From positions 806,001-870,000 of the forward strand of contig NZ_CP058348.1 in the NCBI RefSeq assembly GCF_013752535.1: a stretch of DNA of 64,000 nucleotides. The letters are read 5' to 3'. The number at the start of each line of letters is the position of its first letter. Positions within the stretch are counted from its first letter, which is position 1. Positions 52,939 to 61,271 of the stretch are shown one piece after another. This DNA is from Bdellovibrio sp. KM01. GTDB taxonomy: Bacteria; Bdellovibrionota; Bdellovibrionia; Bdellovibrionales; Bdellovibrionaceae. Below the pieces are notes generated by a model, which searched no databases, was not told the DNA's origin, and was given only the letters and a program-made list of their open reading frames with translations. Made by a program: the position numbers and the translations under genes.

Positions 52939-52963
52939 GACAAAAACAGATTTTGTTTTTGTC
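52939..52963. promoter_or_regulatory. Perfect palindrome upstream of the lipoprotein gene
   Basis: GACAAAAACA (52939-52948) is perfectly inverted as TGTTTTTGTC (52954-52963) around GATTT. It lies about 97 nt before the lipoprotein start on the minus strand, a plausible operator position. The 331-nt gap 52843-53173 contains no other gene. Confidence 0.5.
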
Positions 52964-53114
52964 TAATCTGTTCACAGTAATATCAAGAAATGAAAAAGAT
53001 GTTTTTTCTTTTTTCAGTTTGTTTCTACATTCAATCATTTTCGAAAATAAATCTGAGGAATCGCAGCGAAAATAAATTCCCGGATCGATACATCCTGGAC
53101 TGCAAGGCAGAATA

Positions 53115-53151
53115 AAAAAAAGGCACGGGTATAAAGCCAGTGCCTTTTTTT
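53115..53151. terminator. Terminator between lipoprotein leader and exported protein gene
   Basis: AAAAAAAGGCAC (53115-53126) pairs with GTGCCTTTTTTT (53140-53151) across a 13-nt loop. On the minus strand it follows the stop at 53174, so it ends the small exported protein gene. Confidence 0.85.
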
Positions 53152-53173
53152 ATAGAATAATTTCGGATTTAGA

Positions 53174-53554
53174 TTACTTAATACAAGCTTCGATTCGTTT
53201 TACACGAACATTCGGACGCTCTTTACGGTAGTCAGAGGCATCGTACAAATACTGAGTATAGCTATCACCCAATTGAACTTCTTTGTTAGCTTTTTTAGTG
53301 CAGACAGGATGAGCGGAATCTGAGCGATTCCATTCAACACACACCTCACGAGTCGCAGTCAAAGAAGCTTTAACTGGGGCCTGACCCGGTAAAGAAGCCT
53401 CAACGGTATTGTTGTCTTCATCAATACAAACCTGATCGCGGGTAACATAGCCGCGTTCGGGAACATAGGGGTTAGCTGAGCGGTTATAAATGATTTCAGT
53501 CGCAGCTGACGCGAAAAAAGGCGCCATAAGCAATATAGACAGCAACAGCTTCAT
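53174..53554 (-). CDS. Small exported cysteine-containing protein
   Basis: A 126-residue protein with a signal peptide (MKLLLSILLMAPFFASA). The mature part contains four cysteines (DQVCIDED, REVCVEW, PVCTKKA, EACIK), which could form two disulfides in the periplasm. No known family. It shares a promoter region with the divergent regulator gene at 53708. AAGGGGG-type site is before the ATG. Confidence 0.72.
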   Translation of the reverse strand: MKLLLSILLMAPFFASAATEIIYNRSANPYVPERGYVTRDQVCIDEDNNTVEASLPGQAPVKASLTATREVCVEWNRSDSAHPVCTKKANKEVQLGDSYTQYLYDASDYRKERPNVRVKRIEACIK

Positions 53555-53634
53555 TGTAAGCCCCCTTTAAGGTGGTGAGAGTGGGATAGTTTTGACACAA
53601 AAGAGGTGACCAAACAAGAGACGGTTCAGGAAAA

Positions 53635-53657
53635 GCTTTCACAAGGTTTGTGAAAGC
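53635..53657. promoter_or_regulatory. Perfect 10-bp inverted repeat, candidate operator
   Basis: GCTTTCACAA (53635-53644) is perfectly inverted as TTGTGAAAGC (53648-53657) with a 3-bp centre. It lies between the divergent genes 53554 (minus) and 53708 (plus). It is typical in size and symmetry of a homodimeric repressor site, and the adjacent gene encodes a HTH-type protein. Confidence 0.55.
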
Positions 53658-53707
53658 CCAGCAAAATGAGGGAAGGTATCGATTTTTAAGGTATATATAA
53701 GGCCCAT

Positions 53708-54457
53708 ATGACAAAGGCTGAAATCCTTAAATACAAAGACTACAGGCAGTTTCTTGCAGACTACAATGCCTGGAAGAGTCAGAATAAAGTAGGGTGGAGT
53801 TTGACGGTATGGACTCGTCAACTGGGGCTTTCCCATCCCTCGGCATTGTCTATGATCCTAAATCGCAAGCGCCATATCGGCGATAAGCTTGCGGATTCCA
53901 TTTCAGACTATTTTGAATTTAACGAAAACGAAAAAACGCACTTTTCAAATCTGGTGAAGTATGAAAAGTCCATCGATAGCAATCATTTGCGTATCATGGT
54001 TTTAAACGAGCTTCAGGGTGAAAAGAATAATGCCATCGCACGCTTCGTCTTGAACGAAGGTAATAAGCTGCAAAAGTTCGAAAATCGCGCGCAGCTGGTG
54101 GCGGCCTTGTCTCCCATCCTGGGTATGAGCCCTGAGGATTTGATTGCCTTGGAGGCTCGCACGCCAGAGGCACCGGATGCGAAGGCTATGCATCTGGAGG
54201 TCGTAAAGATTCTGGAACGCTCTTATGATGTTGTGCCAAAGGCAAAACGTCAGTATGCGGCAACCTTTATGCGTATGAAGGCTGAGCGCATGGAAGAAGC
54301 GATTGCAAAGTTACGTGCTTTTCAAAAAGAGTTTATCGCAGAGTTTGATTGTGAAGACGCTGATCAATTGGTATGTTTTCAGAACTCGCTATTTTCTATG
54401 ATCAATGAAGAGGGGACCGAGAGTGGTCCCCAATTACCACACCATAAAAAGAACTAA
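53708..54457 (+). CDS. TIGR02147-family putative regulator
   Basis: A 249-residue protein resembling TIGR02147, a family expanded in Fibrobacter and Bdellovibrio. The N-terminal 65 residues are HTH-like (WTRQLGLSHPSALSMILNRK), the rest is helical. AAGG precedes the ATG. The stop overlaps the convergent gene stop in CTAA. DNA binding is inferred from the HTH; no target is known. Confidence 0.8.
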   Translation: MTKAEILKYKDYRQFLADYNAWKSQNKVGWSLTVWTRQLGLSHPSALSMILNRKRHIGDKLADSISDYFEFNENEKTHFSNLVKYEKSIDSNHLRIMVLNELQGEKNNAIARFVLNEGNKLQKFENRAQLVAALSPILGMSPEDLIALEARTPEAPDAKAMHLEVVKILERSYDVVPKAKRQYAATFMRMKAERMEEAIAKLRAFQKEFIAEFDCEDADQLVCFQNSLFSMINEEGTESGPQLPHHKKN

Positions 54458-54912
54458 CCGCACTCATCGCCCCAGGCGGCCTTCATCGAGCAAGTCGGAT
54501 TGACTGCCGTGCCGCCGGTACCATTTTTATTAATCGTACATTTAATGTCTTTGGCCACCTCGGTCACGTGGCCTGTGGTTCCGTCGGGCATGACTCCCAT
54601 TTCAGATAAAGCATCGAATAAGGCCTTTGCGGTAATAGGACCTACGCTAGCGGGGGGAGTGCATTTATAGGCGGGCATCGTATCAGGCAGGATGCCACGA
54701 TTGGTCTGCACACACTGAAGATCCGTGATGGTCCAAGTGGTATCGTCACCGTTATACGTTTTGGTCGCAATGTTTGAGTTCTTTAGAATGTAACCGAGCG
54801 TGACGGCTTCGTCTCCTTTAAACTCTCTTTTGGAAAGGTCTCCGCAAGCAGCAGAGGCATAGTGTGCGAAATAGAGGATGCCGATTCCAGCCAGGACTGA
54901 TTTTTTCAACAT
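54454..54912 (-). CDS. Exported protein of unknown function
   Basis: A 152-residue protein with a signal peptide (ending HYASA, before ACGDL). The mature part has six cysteines (ACGDL, LQCVQT, AYKCTPP, DIKCTINK, PTCSMKA, DECG), which suggests disulfides. No family is recognised. AGGAGAG precedes the ATG. It converges on the TIGR02147 gene with a 4-nt stop overlap. Confidence 0.72.
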   Translation of the reverse strand: MLKKSVLAGIGILYFAHYASAACGDLSKREFKGDEAVTLGYILKNSNIATKTYNGDDTTWTITDLQCVQTNRGILPDTMPAYKCTPPASVGPITAKALFDALSEMGVMPDGTTGHVTEVAKDIKCTINKNGTGGTAVNPTCSMKAAWGDECG

Positions 54913-55032
54913 AGTTGCTCTCCTTTGAATACAGAATTATTAGCATCGAAAGCCAATGGCGTTCAGTCCAGGGCCCAGAAAACATAGTCATGCGACCCTG
55001 TTAGGAAGCAGAGGTCATTAGGTATAGTAAAA

Positions 55033-55053
55033 ATCAAGGTAACTTGATCAAGT
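55033..55053. promoter_or_regulatory. Overlapping palindromes upstream of gene 55112
   Basis: ATCAAG (55033-55038) is inverted as CTTGAT (55043-55048), and ACTTGATCAAGT (55042-55053) is itself a perfect 12-bp palindrome. It lies 59 nt before the ATG at 55112. An operator is possible. Confidence 0.35.
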
Positions 55054-55111
55054 AGAAGGAGTCTGCGACACTAGGAGTTCATAAAAAGTATCAACACCAT
55101 GGAGTCGACTG

Positions 55112-55786
55112 ATGAGAATTCTATTGTCTAGTATGTTTGTTCTATTGATAGGTCTACAGGCGAAAGCAACTGCGGTGATTCAAGCCGCCTCAAACATTCA
55201 CGAAGGAAAAGTGGTCGTCGTTGTCGAAGACACGGATCCTGACAAGCGCGTGTTCATGCAAGTTGATTCCCGCACCGGCAAAAAAGAAGCCTTGGGTTTT
55301 CCGAATGACCTGGTCTCGGAAGAGATCTCCGCGGTCTTGTCCTTGCCGGAATATGTGGTGGTTGTTTCTAAATCCTCTGGCGAAGACAGAAAGCCGCGAG
55401 TTCATGAGTATGTCAGAAGTTCTAAAATCTGGATGGCGGCGGGCGAGTTGAATTGTCTGTCCTTTAAACAGATTGAAATTGAAAAGTCTGATCTGCGTGT
55501 GGACTGTTCCGATGAGTCTAAAGACGGTCGCATTGTCGGTACGGTGAAGATGGTTTTGGACTTCACTTCTAAAGCTCAGGTCAAGGCGACATTGCCTTTA
55601 CAGCAGGATCGACAGGGGAATATCAGTTTCAACCTGTTGGGCGGATCTCCGGGTAAATGGGAGACTTTGGAGCTATACAGTCCTAAAAACAAAAAGGTCC
55701 TGACGGCGAAAGACCTTTCGTTGTCATCAGACGCCAAGATAAAAAAGACCATCAAAGTAAAAGAAACGATTGGCCCTAAGGAGTAA
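55112..55786 (+). CDS. Exported protein of unknown function
   Basis: A 224-residue protein with a signal peptide (MRILLSSMFVLLIGLQAKA). The mature part is beta-rich, with EGKVVVVVEDTDPDKRVFMQ near the start, two cysteines (LNCLSF and RVDCSD) and a basic end. It has no recognisable domain. GGAG stands before the ATG. It ends at a bidirectional terminator. Confidence 0.72.
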   Translation: MRILLSSMFVLLIGLQAKATAVIQAASNIHEGKVVVVVEDTDPDKRVFMQVDSRTGKKEALGFPNDLVSEEISAVLSLPEYVVVVSKSSGEDRKPRVHEYVRSSKIWMAAGELNCLSFKQIEIEKSDLRVDCSDESKDGRIVGTVKMVLDFTSKAQVKATLPLQQDRQGNISFNLLGGSPGKWETLELYSPKNKKVLTAKDLSLSSDAKIKKTIKVKETIGPKE

Positions 55787-55810
55787 ACTCCAGAGAGGTG
55801 CCAAAACGAA

Positions 55811-55838
55811 AAAAGCCATCCCTGCGGATGGCTTTTTT
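55811..55838. terminator. Bidirectional terminator
   Basis: AAAAGCCATCC (55811-55821) pairs with GGATGGCTTTT (55826-55836) around CTGC, with T and A runs on both sides. It serves the exported protein gene and the convergent nuclease gene. Confidence 0.92.
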
Positions 55839-55840
55839 AT

Positions 55841-56494
55841 TTAGAAGAACTTGTAACCATTGTTGTAAGCTAGGTTCTTATCCGAGAAAAAGGCTCTGCG
55901 CCAAACCGGAATCTTGTAACTGTCTTCCGGATAGTAAAGCATTTTAGTTTCGATATCTCCGACAAAATTAGTGCCGGTCAGGTTGCGTGATTTCATACGG
56001 AAATCATAGGGCGCAAGGACATTCGAGTAGCGCGCAGAAAACAAACCTCTTTGGTTATCCACGGCGAACTTGGAAGCTTGGCTGTAAGCCGTGATCAAAC
56101 CCTTTTCAAAAGGGTAGATGAAGTACATGTAGCCCCAGCCCTCTTTCAGGATTTCCAGATTCACTTCAACATCGTTATAAATCACTCGGCCCAGGATACG
56201 GTTGTGTTTGTCGTGGCCGTTCTCGTCATAAATGACCGTGATATTGCTTCCCACTGGTACCAGACCTGCAACGAAATCACGGGCCACGTCAGCCGGCTCA
56301 CCTTGGGTGTTGCCGAAGTAGTCGACTTCCGGCGTATCAACGCCCAGGAAGCGCACCTTGAAGCGATCATTGCCAGACTGAACTGTCAGTGTATCACCGT
56401 CATGAACGTTCACCACGGTGCCGTGCAGGGTGTAGGCTAATACAAGGGTCGGAAAGAAAATGAGAAGAGATAAAAGGCAGCGAAGTGATTTCAT
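55841..56494 (-). CDS. Exported thermonuclease-like (SNase) protein
   Basis: A 217-residue exported nuclease. A signal peptide (ending LVLA) precedes an OB-fold SNase domain: VVNVHDGDTLTV, VRFLGVDTPEVDY with the active Arg and Asp, and KHNRILGRVIYNDVEVN with the second Arg. Family members cut RNA and DNA with calcium. About 60 residues beyond the SNase fold form an unknown C-terminal part. A predator could use it to digest prey nucleic acid; this is inference. Confidence 0.88.
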   Translation of the reverse strand: MKSLRCLLSLLIFFPTLVLAYTLHGTVVNVHDGDTLTVQSGNDRFKVRFLGVDTPEVDYFGNTQGEPADVARDFVAGLVPVGSNITVIYDENGHDKHNRILGRVIYNDVEVNLEILKEGWGYMYFIYPFEKGLITAYSQASKFAVDNQRGLFSARYSNVLAPYDFRMKSRNLTGTNFVGDIETKMLYYPEDSYKIPVWRRAFFSDKNLAYNNGYKFF

Positions 56495-56583
56495 AACGGT
56501 CTTTGTATCAAGACCTGAAGGAGGAGCCTATGTGAACTCCTCCTTTGGAAAAGAATGCGTGAACGTCAGGATTTTAGACAGTC

Positions 56584-58128
56584 CTAATCGACGATATCCA
56601 GGTACACGGACTTATCCAGGAAAGGGAAGACCGGTACGGTGTTGAAGACTTCGTCATATGAGAACTTAAACATATTTAAGCTCATGATCGAGATTTCAGC
56701 GATCACGGTTCCTGATACGTTGCCTTCGTATCGGCTGTGAATCAGTGGTGCATTCAATAGGATTCTTTCAAAGGACACGTTGCGACCTTCCGTGCGGCAA
56801 ACCGCATCATACAGAGGACCGTTTTTAGCTTCGATCAAAGCGGCCTCAGCCACCACTGCATCGCCTGTTGCTTTCGGGCTTGTCGAGTTTCTGACGAAGT
56901 TTCCAGGGACTGTCCAGAATGTTGAATAACGATTCACCAAAGATGAAGTACCATAGCTTGCCGTGTTGGTTGCATAGCGATCAGAAGGGTCGCAGAAGCT
57001 GCCATTCTTTTTAACTGTGCCCAGGCCCATGCTGATGGATTTGCTGCTGGTAATTTGCAAGTTGCGAGTCGTGTCGTTGTTTGAATAGTTGATAGCGCCG
57101 TACATAAAGACGGAGCCCACTACATACAGGCGGCAACCTGTGCGGGATTTAATCGTCACGTTATCCAAAAGCAATGGACCGCGAATCGCCACGTCACCTT
57201 CACACGCAAGTTCACCACTGTTTTGGAAGAAGGTGCCTTGGTCTTTTAAACCTGACAAAGCAACAGAGTCTGCAGCGTCTTTGAAATACTTGATGCGCTC
57301 AGAAGCCGCCATTTGGAAAGCGGTCGTGATGTTGGCGTCTGTCGGCGCCCCGATATAGACGCTTTTCTTAGTCAGAACTTGCGCGCCTTTGGTTGTTGCA
57401 TAAGCGGAACTCGCCAGCTGAGCTTTGATGTAAGCAGTTAACGTCGTCGCATTAGCTGCTGTCGCGATGGCTGCAGGCAAATTGGCCTGTGGCACGATCA
57501 CGTTTTTATCAGCTGGCATAGAGATCGTGTTAAAGCTGTTGCCGTGGTCTCCGTAAACGGAACCACTTGTCCAAGTGATACCGCTTGGAGAGCCTTGACC
57601 CATAAAGTAGCTGGAGCCGTAACCAAAATCAGTAATGATATTAGACGCGACTTGCGCGTGACATTGGATGCAACCCATCCCGCGGATTGCTAAAGCCGGT
57701 TGGAATGTTGTGAAGCTGTTGCCGACGCTGACTTTCACAGTAAACTGGATTGTCACGCCATCTTTATCTGTGACAGACACGATGATATTGTCGTTACCGC
57801 GAAAGCCATAGTTTGGAGTGTATTTAAATTTATAAGTGCTTTTGTCAGTCACTTCGATTTTACCGTTCAAAGCGGCACCTTGGTTGGCAGCGATGAACGA
57901 GATTTTATCAGCGATCGGGGCACGAGTTTGATCGGCTTGAAAATCGATTGCGGTATTCATTTTAGTTTCTAAAAGCATGTCAGGAATGACTTTGGCTTCG
58001 GCGTTGCCACCGCCACCGCTTAAGCTTGCATTCACAGCGCTTGAGAAGTGAGCATTCGGTGCACAGTTCTGGAATGTAACGATGAGTGCTGCACTCGTGA
58101 TGGCTAAACCAAGAAGTCTCATTTTCAT
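56584..58128 (-). CDS. Lipoprotein with one c-type heme motif
   Basis: A 514-residue protein. The ATG at 58128 (MKMRLLGL) has GGGGG upstream; the longer frame to 58167 is unlikely. The signal peptide ends in TFQNC (Cys22), an atypical lipobox. Residues about 80-135 resemble a cadherin-like/Big domain (KYTPNYGFRGNDNIIV). CIQCH at 153-157 is a CxxCH heme-binding site. The rest includes a right-handed-helix-like beta region (ELACEGDVAIRGPLLLDNV). No family is recognised. Confidence 0.75.
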   Translation of the reverse strand: MKMRLLGLAITSAALIVTFQNCAPNAHFSSAVNASLSGGGGNAEAKVIPDMLLETKMNTAIDFQADQTRAPIADKISFIAANQGAALNGKIEVTDKSTYKFKYTPNYGFRGNDNIIVSVTDKDGVTIQFTVKVSVGNSFTTFQPALAIRGMGCIQCHAQVASNIITDFGYGSSYFMGQGSPSGITWTSGSVYGDHGNSFNTISMPADKNVIVPQANLPAAIATAANATTLTAYIKAQLASSAYATTKGAQVLTKKSVYIGAPTDANITTAFQMAASERIKYFKDAADSVALSGLKDQGTFFQNSGELACEGDVAIRGPLLLDNVTIKSRTGCRLYVVGSVFMYGAINYSNNDTTRNLQITSSKSISMGLGTVKKNGSFCDPSDRYATNTASYGTSSLVNRYSTFWTVPGNFVRNSTSPKATGDAVVAEAALIEAKNGPLYDAVCRTEGRNVSFERILLNAPLIHSRYEGNVSGTVIAEISIMSLNMFKFSYDEVFNTVPVFPFLDKSVYLDIVD

Positions 58129-58266
58129 ACAGTTTTCCCCCGCAACGTCTGAATTCCGCTGATTCAATACATTGTCATTTGCAATATTGTTACCAGCTTA
58201 AAACGAACTTGGTGTTCACGGCGTTTAGTTTATTCGACAGTGTCTGTCAGGTAGTCAATTTCTAGA

Positions 58267-58293
58267 CCAGGGGCTGGGGGAAAACTCCCCTGG
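58267..58293 (+). promoter_or_regulatory. Leader hairpin upstream of gene 58326
   Basis: CCAGGGG (58267-58273) pairs with CCCCTGG (58287-58293). It is 32 nt before the ATG at 58326 and no T run follows, so it is more likely a leader structure than a terminator. Confidence 0.35.
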
Positions 58294-58325
58294 AAAGGGA
58301 CAGTATGGAGTCAAAGGAGTCCCCT

Positions 58326-58811
58326 ATGGAAAAAGCAATGCTCTCTGCCATTTGTGTATTCTTGGTTTCAGTGGCTTCTCATGCAGCCACCACCTCGTCC
58401 ACTCAAACCCCTATCACGCCAGCTCTTAGCTGCACGAATAAAGTTATCAACGACGTTTATATTCCAAAACTTCGTGAAATTGTTGATTGGCCGGATGATC
58501 AAATTCGTCCTTATGCGATTCAGATGTGTCAGCTGGAAAAACAACGTGGTCAGTTGCAAGTTTCGATCCGAGATCGGGCGGTGCAAATGCGCAACACCAA
58601 TTGGAGAATCTGCAAAGAGGTCATCCCGGGAAATCCAAACCCTACGCCTGCAGAGTGCAAAATTGCTCATGGGCAAATTATCAATGACCTCATCGATCAT
58701 TGCATCGAGGTCGTAAATATCGGGCACAATCCTCACAACGTTCAATTGTTCCTGGATCCTTTGATGGTGGAGGTGGCTTGTTTAAAAGGTGTGGATACGG
58801 CTTTGAAATAA
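58326..58811 (+). CDS. Exported protein of unknown function
   Basis: A 161-residue protein with a signal peptide (ending SVASHA before ATTSS). The mature part is helical with six cysteines (LSCTNK, QMCQLEK, WRICKEV, AECKIAH, DHCIEV, VACLKG). AAGGAG fixes the ATG at 58326; an upstream ATG at 58305 is less likely. It converges on rlpA with 1 nt between stops. No family is recognised. Confidence 0.72.
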   Translation: MEKAMLSAICVFLVSVASHAATTSSTQTPITPALSCTNKVINDVYIPKLREIVDWPDDQIRPYAIQMCQLEKQRGQLQVSIRDRAVQMRNTNWRICKEVIPGNPNPTPAECKIAHGQIINDLIDHCIEVVNIGHNPHNVQLFLDPLMVEVACLKGVDTALK

Positions 58812-58812
58812 G

Positions 58813-59199
58813 TTATTGGCCAGGGATGGAGACAACTTCCATCTTGATGTGGTCCGTGCCTTTTTGAATAAAGCCAAGCTTTTGAGCTGCGGCCTGGGAG
58901 ACGTCAAGGATGCGACCTTTAGTGAAAGGGCCGCGGTCATTGATGCGAACGGTGACGGATTTGCCAGTGCTAAGACTGGTGACTTTCACCATCGAGCCCA
59001 TTGGCAATGTACGATGGGCCGCAGTCAGCTGATTCAGGTCAAATTTCTCGCCGCTGGCGGTGCGGTTGCCCTGATGGCTTTCGCCATACCAGGAAGCCCT
59101 GCCTTTGACAGTGCTGCCTGTGTGCAGAGCGCTAGCGCAACTCGGGAGGCCAAACCCCAGAGTCAAAAGCAGAATGTAAAGGCGCGTGAATCTTTGCAT
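58813..59199 (-). CDS. rlpA: RlpA-type septal-ring/lytic lipoprotein
   Basis: A 128-residue RlpA family protein with a DPBB fold. The ATG at 59199 gives a signal ending in GLPSC lipobox, and GAGAAGG lies before it; an in-frame extension to 59325 is unlikely. Conserved blocks are GRASWYGESHQGNRTASGEK and VRINDRGPF. RlpA in some bacteria cuts naked glycan strands of peptidoglycan; here there is no SPOR domain. Confidence 0.88.
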   Translation of the reverse strand: MQRFTRLYILLLTLGFGLPSCASALHTGSTVKGRASWYGESHQGNRTASGEKFDLNQLTAAHRTLPMGSMVKVTSLSTGKSVTVRINDRGPFTKGRILDVSQAAAQKLGFIQKGTDHIKMEVVSIPGQ

Positions 59200-59448
59200 A
59201 CCTTCTCGTCGGCATCCGCGGCGTTCTACTTGATTCTTCGTCTGCCGCCGCCTGGACCATTGCCTAAGGGAGTGCTCCTCGCAATTGGTTCTAAAATCCC
59301 TCTCTGTGTTGTCTATAAGCACCACTCGTGTGGAGAAAGCTACAGTGCTTCAGCCACGCGACGCACAGCCCTTGATTGCACAAATTAAAATCTTAGCGGA
59401 AAATATCTGCATACGACTTATTTTTTAACCTTGGATGAGAGAGTACTT

Positions 59449-60567
59449 ATGAGCATTCAACAAGTTCCATTTATTACTTTGAACCGTTTTGAACCTGGTT
59501 TCCGCGATGAGTTTTTGGCAGGTGTTGCTAATCTTTTTGATAAAACTCAATTCGTAGGCGGTCCAATTGTTGGCGAGATGGAAGCAAATCTTGCGACTTA
59601 CACCAAATCAAAACACGCTATCGGTTGCGCTAACGGAACAGATGCGATTCAAATCGCCCTTCGCGCAGTGGGGGTTGAAAAGAACGATAAAGTTCTGGTT
59701 CCAGACATGACTTTCTGGGCAACATTCGAAGCGGTTGTGAACGTGGGTGCCAACCCTGTGACTGTGGATGTGAATAAAGAATTCTGCCACTGGGATCTGG
59801 CGACTTTCAAAAAAGCAGTTGAGCAATTTAAACCAAAAGCTGCCATCATGGTTCACCTTTATGGTTGGGTTACTCCAGAAACTTTGGAAATCAGAAAATT
59901 CGCAAAAGACAACGGCGTTGTTTTGATCGAAGACGGTGCTCAATGTTTTGGCACAGAAATTTCTGGCCAATCTGTTTTGGGAACTGCCGAAATTTCCACG
60001 ACGAGCTTTTACCCAGCAAAAGTTTTGGGTGCTTCAGGTGATGCGGGCGCGATCTTCACCGCAAACGACACTTACGCTAAAAACTGCCGCACTTTGATCA
60101 ACCACGGTCGTACGGATCACTACTCTCATGGTATGATCGGTTGGAATTCCCGTATCGGTGCTTACGAATCATTGTTTTTGAACATGTCTTTGAAACACAT
60201 CGACGCTCGTATCAAATCTCGTATGAACGCTGTTAAATTCTATGAAGAGTCGTTGAAAGGCTTGCCACTAAAACCAGTTCGCGCGGCTTCCACTGTGACT
60301 GAGAACGGTTACTGTGCAGTGGCGATGATCGATCCAAAACTTCGTCCGGCTTTGATCGAGAACTTGAAAAAAGCCAACGTAGGCTACGGAACTATTTACC
60401 CAGGCGCGATGAGCATGCAATCTGGCGCTCAAAACCATTTGGCAGGTAAAATTGACAATGGCAACGCTCACTACATCTCTCAAGCTGTATTGAACCTTCC
60501 ATGTTTTGCGTATATCACTCCAGAAGAACTTCAATACGTTGTCGACGTGGTTAAGAAAAGCTTCTAG
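59449..60567 (+). CDS. DegT/DnrJ/EryC1/StrS aminotransferase
   Basis: A 372-residue PLP enzyme of the sugar-aminotransferase family. The PLP Lys191 is in SFYPAKVLGASGDAG and Asp162 in LIEDGAQCFG. These enzymes transfer an amino group to keto-sugars for surface glycans. The ATG at 59449 has a GAGAG-like site. It stands alone and a terminator follows. Substrate is unknown; surface glycans fit with manC and the GT4 gene. Confidence 0.9.
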   Translation: MSIQQVPFITLNRFEPGFRDEFLAGVANLFDKTQFVGGPIVGEMEANLATYTKSKHAIGCANGTDAIQIALRAVGVEKNDKVLVPDMTFWATFEAVVNVGANPVTVDVNKEFCHWDLATFKKAVEQFKPKAAIMVHLYGWVTPETLEIRKFAKDNGVVLIEDGAQCFGTEISGQSVLGTAEISTTSFYPAKVLGASGDAGAIFTANDTYAKNCRTLINHGRTDHYSHGMIGWNSRIGAYESLFLNMSLKHIDARIKSRMNAVKFYEESLKGLPLKPVRAASTVTENGYCAVAMIDPKLRPALIENLKKANVGYGTIYPGAMSMQSGAQNHLAGKIDNGNAHYISQAVLNLPCFAYITPEELQYVVDVVKKSF

Positions 60568-60594
60568 TTTGCTTTATTCAACTTAAAGAGTCTT

Positions 60595-60631
60595 AAGCCC
60601 CGGTATCGCAAGGTACACGGGGCTTTTTTTA
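60595..60631 (+). terminator. Terminator after the aminotransferase gene
   Basis: AAGCCCCG (60595-60602) pairs with CGGGGCTT (60618-60625), followed by TTTTT. The loop can form a smaller stem. It lies 27 nt after the stop. Confidence 0.88.
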
Positions 60632-60729
60632 TCCTTCAAAAATTCGCAAATCATCCTTCCAATCGTTCTATTTTACGAAGGGCGGCGCTTTGCTATAAAC
60701 GACCCATAACGAACCTTATGGGAGAATTT

Positions 60730-61149
60730 ATGAAAACGATGATGATGTCAATCGCGATGGTTTTGGGTCTTACGGTAAGCGCTCACGCGGCAAATTTCGC
60801 AGAAAGAATTGTTTCTGGAAGCACCAATTATGAACAAGCTCTTAAAGATCTTTATGCTGCAGAAATGCAGAACGCAGGCTCACCACTTTATAAATATGTG
60901 AGTGCGATTAAAAACGAAAATCCGGATTACTTCATCGCCGACAAAATTGAAATGGAAGATATTTTCGTTGTTGAATCAGGTCAAAGCGGTGGTGTGTTTG
61001 GAGTCAATTACTTGATCGTGATTCGCGCGGGTTTCAAGAGCAACACTTTTCCGATGGGCTACTTAAAGGCGTATATCACGGCATCGATGGACGATGGGGC
61101 TCCTTACCAGGTCATTATTTCTGAGCCAGCAAAAGTGACGATTGAATAA
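60730..61149 (+). CDS. Exported protein of unknown function
   Basis: A 139-residue protein with a signal peptide (ending SAHAA). The rest is an alpha/beta domain with no cysteines and no known family. GGGAGA stands before the ATG at 60730. A GC stem (61157-61174) follows without a T tract. It is encoded upstream of an S1-like protease gene. Confidence 0.7.
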   Translation: MKTMMMSIAMVLGLTVSAHAANFAERIVSGSTNYEQALKDLYAAEMQNAGSPLYKYVSAIKNENPDYFIADKIEMEDIFVVESGQSGGVFGVNYLIVIRAGFKSNTFPMGYLKAYITASMDDGAPYQVIISEPAKVTIE

Positions 61150-61156
61150 AAGAAAA

Positions 61157-61174
61157 GCCGGGATAGGTCCCGGC
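61157..61174 (+). terminator. Weak terminator-like hairpin
   Basis: GCCGGGA (61157-61163) pairs with TCCCGGC (61168-61174) around TAGG. No T tract follows (AAATTCC), so function is uncertain. Confidence 0.4.
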
Positions 61175-61271
61175 AAATTCCTGCCAAAATTGCAGTATAT
61201 GCGCCGCGTTTTTGATGTTTCCGTTGTGACTTCGAGGCCTTATCGATAGGCTTTTGAACCGGGGGGAACAT

